Shown: positions 12,518-15,026 of the stretch, in pieces
Numbering within the stretch: position 1 is the stretch's first letter
Layout: every line of letters starts with the position of its first letter
Assembly: GCA_005879815.1 (NCBI GenBank)
Contig: VBKA01000030.1
Location: 1 to 15,026 of the forward strand
Direction: 5' to 3'
DNA: 15,026 nucleotides
DNA from: Chloroflexota bacterium
Lineage (GTDB): Bacteria > Chloroflexota > Limnocylindria > QHBO01
The notes under the pieces: generated by a model
Told to the model about the DNA's origin: nothing
The model's input: only the letters and a program-made list of their open reading frames with translations
The model's database searches: none
Made by a program: the position numbers and the translations under genes

Positions 12518-13089
12518 CGCGATCGGGCCAGCTCCTGGAGCGCAGCCTTGATCCGGGAGTCGAGGCCGCCGTCGCTCCCCGCCACCGCGCCGGCGGCGCG
12601 GCGCGCCTCGGTGACCGTGTAGCCAAGCGACTCCAGTGCCGCGACCACGTCCGAGTCGTGGGGCGCACCGCCGCCGACCGCCAGACCCGCCGCGTGCACC
12701 TTCTCCTTGAGCTCGAGCACGATCCGTTGCGCCGTCTTACGGCCGACACCGGAGACCGAGGTAAAGGCGTCCAGGTCGTCGTTCAGGATCGCGAGCTGCA
12801 GTTTTGTCACCGGGTGGGCAGCGGTGATCGCCAGCGCCAACCGCGGCCCGACCTGGCTGACCGTCATCAGCAGCTCGAAGAATCCGAGCTCATCGAGGGT
12901 GGCGAAACCAAAGAGCGCCTGCTGGTCCTCTCGCACGAGGTGGTGGGTGAAGACCGATGCCTCGCTCCCCGACCGGAGCCGCGCGAGCAATGAGGGTCCC
13001 GCGATCACCCGGTAGCCGAGGCCGCCCACGTCCAGCAGGGCATAGTCGCCACCGACGTGGACGACGCGCCCGCGAATCGAGCCGATCAT
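12514..13089 (-). CDS. ruvA: Holliday junction branch migration protein RuvA
   Basis: RuvA (191 aa) binds four-way DNA junctions as a tetramer and loads the RuvB motor. Domain I (residues ~1-62) is the OB fold starting MIGSIRGRV. Domain II carries two helix-hairpin-helix motifs, VSQVGPRLALAI (~77-88) and VSGVGRKTAQRIVLELKEK (~113-131). Domain III is the small C-terminal RuvB-contacting domain. The ATG overlaps the ruvC stop by 4 bp, the usual ruvC-ruvA arrangement. ruvB, often next, is replaced here by the CoA-binding gene and must lie elsewhere. Confidence 0.97.
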   Translation of the reverse strand: MIGSIRGRVVHVGGDYALLDVGGLGYRVIAGPSLLARLRSGSEASVFTHHLVREDQQALFGFATLDELGFFELLMTVSQVGPRLALAITAAHPVTKLQLAILNDDLDAFTSVSGVGRKTAQRIVLELKEKVHAAGLAVGGGAPHDSDVVAALESLGYTVTEARRAAGAVAGSDGGLDSRIKAALQELARSR

Positions 13090-13598
13090 CGCGCACCGCC
13101 AACCGAGGGTCGGGCGGTCGTCGGTTGCGCGGCGGCGCGGTACAGGCAGCCGATCGCGGCGGCCAGGGCGTCCGTGGCGTCGTCCGCCACGCCGATGAGC
13201 GTCACGCTCAGCAGGCGCTGCACCATGGTCGCGACCTGCGCCTTGTCGGCGGCACCGTTGCCACAGACGGCCTGCTTCACCTCGTTGGGCGTGGGCTCGT
13301 CGACCGGAATGGCATGGTGCGCGGCGACGAGCAGCGCGACTGCGCGCGCCTGGCCCACCGCCATGGCCGTCTGGACGTTGCGCTGGAAGAAGAGGCGTTC
13401 CACGGCCATGCGGTCGGGCCGGTGCTCCGCGACGAGTCCATACAGCGCCGTCTCGAGCTCCGCCAGGCGCTGGGCATCCGTCCCCGACGCCTGCGTTCGG
13501 ACCACGCCGGCATCGACCAGCCGCAGGCGATTCGCCTCGAGGGCGACGACACCGAACCCGAGGGTCGCGGTGCCGGGATCGATGCCGATCGCGATCAC
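13086..13598 (-). CDS. ruvC: Crossover junction endodeoxyribonuclease RuvC
   Basis: RuvC (170 aa) is the dimeric Holliday-junction resolvase that makes paired nicks in the RuvABC complex. Catalytic acidic residues are visible: Asp7 in GIDPG, Glu67 in VERLFF, and the acidic pair in the C-terminal DDATDALA motif. The length is typical. GTG 13598 gives the canonical N-terminus. TACGAT lies 6 nt upstream, so ruvC may have its own leaderless promoter in addition to readthrough from yebC, whose stop is 49 bp upstream. Confidence 0.96.
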   Translation of the reverse strand: MIAIGIDPGTATLGFGVVALEANRLRLVDAGVVRTQASGTDAQRLAELETALYGLVAEHRPDRMAVERLFFQRNVQTAMAVGQARAVALLVAAHHAIPVDEPTPNEVKQAVCGNGAADKAQVATMVQRLLSVTLIGVADDATDALAAAIGCLYRAAAQPTTARPSVGGAR

Positions 13599-13604
13599 GA
13601 CGCC

Positions 13605-13610
13605 ATCGTA
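13605..13610 (-). promoter_or_regulatory. Candidate -10 box for ruvC (leaderless type)
   Basis: TACGAT on the minus strand, 6 nt from the GTG start, sits in the 49-bp yebC-ruvC gap. No ribosome site is seen. This is a pattern match only. Confidence 0.4.
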
Positions 13611-13647
13611 GTCGGCGGAACGAGGCCCAATGACGGCCGTGCCGCCG

Positions 13648-14406
13648 CTAGACGACCGACGCCTCGAGCTGCTCCATGAGCTGCGTCGGGATGTCGAAGT
13701 TGGCGTACACGTTCTGGACGTCGTCGAGGTCCTCGAGGCGCTCGACGAAGGTGAGGACCTGGCGGGCGATCTTCTCGTCCGCGATCTCGACCCAGGTCGT
13801 GGGCTCCATGGACACCTCCGCGGATTCCGCGGGATACCCGGCCGCCGCCAGCGCCGACCGGACCCGTTCGAGCTGTCCCGGTTCGGTGGTAACGATCAGC
13901 GAGCCGCCCTCCGGGCTTCCGACGTCGGCGGCTCCGGCGTCGATCGCGGCGAGCGTGACCTCGTCCGGATCGCGGCCGTTGAGCGGGATGCTGATGACGC
14001 CCTTCTGCTCGAACTGCCAGGCGACCGGCGTCAGCGAGCCGCCGAGCTTGTTGAAGATGCTCCTGATCTCCGACGCGGTACGGTTCCTGTTATCGGTCAT
14101 GGCCGACACGATCACGGCCACGTTCGACGGGCCAAAGCCCTCGTACGTGATCTCCTCGTATTGCTCTGCGTCGGCCCCGGACCCGGTCGCGCGCTCGATC
14201 GCGCGCTTGATGTTCTCCTGCGGCATCGAATTGTCACGGGCCTTGTCGACGGCGATGCGCAGGCGGTAGTTGGCGTCCGGGTCGCTGCCACCCTGCCGCG
14301 CGGCGGTGATGATTTCGCGGGTCAGCTTGGTGAAGAGCGCGCCACGTTTCGCGTCGTTGGCGCCCTTCTGTCGCTTGATCTGCGACCACTTGCTGTGCCC
14401 GGACAT
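13648..14406 (-). CDS. yebC: YebC/PmpR (TACO1) family regulatory protein
   Basis: This 252-aa protein has the unmistakable N-terminus MSGHSKWSQIKRQKGANDAKRG, then TKLTREI and the IKRAIERATG segment. Domains II and III contain the GPSNVAVIVSAMTDNRNRTASEIRSIF region (~90-115), the most conserved part of the family. Family members have been described as transcriptional regulators (PmpR) and more recently as ribosome-associated factors relieving stalls at proline-rich codons. The ATG is supported by AAGGAG at 5-nt spacing. It is the first gene of the yebC-ruvC-ruvA cluster, a very widespread order. Confidence 0.97.
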   Translation of the reverse strand: MSGHSKWSQIKRQKGANDAKRGALFTKLTREIITAARQGGSDPDANYRLRIAVDKARDNSMPQENIKRAIERATGSGADAEQYEEITYEGFGPSNVAVIVSAMTDNRNRTASEIRSIFNKLGGSLTPVAWQFEQKGVISIPLNGRDPDEVTLAAIDAGAADVGSPEGGSLIVTTEPGQLERVRSALAAAGYPAESAEVSMEPTTWVEIADEKIARQVLTFVERLEDLDDVQNVYANFDIPTQLMEQLEASVV

Positions 14407-14411
14407 CGGTT

Positions 14412-14422
14412 CTCCTTCGGAG
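14412..14422 (-). promoter_or_regulatory. yebC ribosome site inside a small hairpin
   Basis: On the minus strand the Shine-Dalgarno AAGGAG (14412-14417) forms the 3' half of CTCC-GAA-GGAG, a 4-bp stem with a 3-nt loop that could partly mask it. The spacing to ATG 14406 is 5 nt. Confidence 0.55.
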
Positions 14423-14456
14423 CCCTCTCAACCCGCGCAGGGCGCGTTCAAAGGGG

Positions 14457-14533
14457 CTGAAACGCTTCAGTGGGGTTCGGAGCCGATTGTACCAATCCAC
14501 TCGGCGAACCCTTGCCAGCGCGGGAGCCCGCGT
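14457..14533. repeat. Three inverted repeats in the yebC upstream gap
   Basis: Three hairpin-capable elements follow one another: CTGAA-ACGC-TTCAG at 14457-14470; an interrupted 39-bp element at 14473-14511 with outer arms GGGTTCG/CGAACCC and an inner GATTG-TAC-CAATC; and CGCGG-GAGC-CCGCG at 14519-14532. None is followed by a T-run, so they are not classical intrinsic terminators. They occupy much of the 339-bp stretch 14407-14745, which otherwise holds the yebC leader and a short membrane-protein frame. Confidence 0.5.
14486..14491 (-). promoter_or_regulatory. Candidate -10 box for yebC
   Basis: TACAAT on the minus strand, about 80 nt upstream of the yebC ATG, is the best sigma-70-like -10 hexamer in this gap. 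It would give a ~70-nt leader. No -35 with 16-18 bp spacing is convincing. The box sits within a larger inverted repeat. Confidence 0.4.
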
Positions 14534-14549
14534 GCGATCCTCCCCACAG

Positions 14550-14746
14550 ATGTCGTCCGCTGCGCTGCCCGACCAGGCAACGCTCCCGATCTTCCGCATA
14601 ACCGCCTCTCCGCGGTCGCCGCAGTCATCTATCTCGTCAACGGTGGCAGGGCTCCGGTGGCCTGGCTGATCCTGGCTGCCGCTGCCGCGTTCACAGCGGT
14701 CTTCGTGCTGTGGATGGCCGGCGCCGGGCGAGCGGTGCGCGCCTGA
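14550..14746 (+). CDS. Small membrane protein, apparently frameshifted near its N-terminus
   Basis: From about 14579 to the TGA at 14744-14746 one frame encodes a plausible hydrophobic protein: DLPHNRLSAVAAVIYLVNGG, a Trp-Leu-Ile-Leu/Ala-rich second segment and a basic tail (GAGRAVRA), i.e. two membrane helices. That frame contains no ATG, GTG or TTG between yebC and position 14657. ATG 14550 (MSSAALPDQATLP) lies in another frame and would join it after a one-base shift around 14580-14610. I therefore read this as one short gene with an indel, real or introduced in assembly. No family is recognised. Its stop overlaps the ATG of the next frame (14746). Confidence 0.4.
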
Positions 14747-15026
14747 TGAGCCGGGTGACCTGAGAGGTCGGGCGATCCGGAGTACGACCAGCTCGCTGGC
14801 TGGGCAGCGATCCTGGCGGGCATCGGCGGCTTCGTCTACTCGGTCGCCTTCATCGTGGGCGTCGTGCTGGGCAAGGCGCCGGACCTGGGGCGGTCGGTCA
14901 GTTCGACGGCGCTGGCCATTGGTGGCTTGCTGACCGCGGTCGTGGCGGTCGCCCTGTTCCAGCGTGCCCGGGAAGCGAGCGTGCCCGGCGCCTTCCTGGC
15001 CGTCGCCTTCGCGCTCTTTGGCTCGA
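14746..15026 (+). CDS. Multi-pass membrane protein, frameshifted start, 3' end beyond window
   Basis: ATG 14746 overlaps the preceding TGA and codes MSRVT before an in-frame TGA at 14761. Dropping one T there continues directly into ERSGDPEYDQLAGWAAI and then a long open frame with three hydrophobic segments (AAILAGIGGFVYSVAFIVGV; ALAIGGLLTAVVAVALF; FLAVAFALFG) to the window end. Within the open frame itself no ATG or GTG occurs before the first helix. The reading is a small integral membrane protein co-transcribed with the one before it. I do not recognise the family. The shift may be a sequencing error, a broken gene or, less likely, programmed +1 frameshifting. Confidence 0.5.

Noticed and set aside
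11607..12749. 380-aa version of the cNMP-binding protein from an upstream start
   Set aside because: The upstream part crosses the CoA-binding gene in another frame and is Arg-rich shadow sequence; ATG 12023 gives a complete domain.
14473..14511. Possible tRNA or tRNA fragment (GTGGATTGGTACAATC resembles a D-arm, with CGAACCC nearby)
   Set aside because: The outer arms close directly on this segment, leaving no anticodon arm, variable loop or T-arm of proper size; it is better read as an imperfect hairpin around the yebC promoter.
14519..14532. CGCGG-GAGC-CCGCG as an intrinsic terminator
   Set aside because: No run of T follows on either strand, and no gene ends immediately before it.
1..15026. 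CRISPR arrays, insertion sequences, prophage genes, rRNA
   Set aside because: I looked for spaced direct repeats, transposase or integrase motifs and conserved RNA sequence and saw none.

Overview
The window is about two-thirds G+C and very densely packed. Many junctions are 4-bp GTGA/ATGA stop-start overlaps, GTG starts are common, and convergent genes are separated by 1 to 8 bp. I infer a high-GC free-living soil or water bacterium, most likely Chloroflexota (a Limnocylindria/Ellin6529-like lineage) or a distant actinobacterial-type genome. This rests on overall style and gene content only. No rRNA, mobile element, prophage or CRISPR array is visible.

Layout. (1) 1-3023, + strand: the end of a three-subunit molybdenum hydroxylase of the xanthine dehydrogenase family (large subunit, cut by the window edge; 2Fe-2S subunit; FAD subunit), then a YdeI/OmpD-associated protein and a Nudix hydrolase in the same run. 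(2) 3025-4016, - strand: azlC-azlD, a branched-chain amino-acid exporter pair. (3) 4081-6475, + strand: malate synthase, then a class III nucleotide cyclase with an N-terminal Cys2-Cys2 motif. (4) 6484-8766, - strand: DUF3830 protein, two small membrane proteins (59 and 97 aa) and a hydantoinase/dihydropyrimidinase-type amidohydrolase. (5) 8781-11151, + strand, divergent from block 4 across only 14 bp: 5-hydroxyisourate hydrolase, a GNAT-OHCU decarboxylase fusion, and uricase. (6) 11153-14406, - strand: yebC, ruvC, ruvA, a CoA-binding protein, a stand-alone cyclic-nucleotide-binding protein and a GNAT acetyltransferase. (7) 14407-15026: a 339-bp inverted-repeat-rich gap carrying the yebC leader and a short membrane-protein reading frame, then the start of a second membrane protein. 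Both membrane-protein frames look frameshifted.

The coherent theme is purine breakdown. Hydroxylation to urate (Mo hydroxylase), urate to 5-hydroxyisourate (uricase), to OHCU (HIU hydrolase), to S-allantoin (OHCU decarboxylase) and ring opening to allantoate (the hydantoinase is the only candidate here) are all encoded within 11 kb. Malate synthase would capture the glyoxylate released further down the pathway. The least understood parts are DUF3830, the two small membrane proteins translated between it and the hydantoinase, and the acetyltransferase domain fused to OHCU decarboxylase.

Several first-gene starts (azlC, aceB, the DUF3830 gene, the cyclic-nucleotide-binding gene, ruvC) have a TANNNT hexamer only 6-9 nt upstream, which suggests leaderless transcription.
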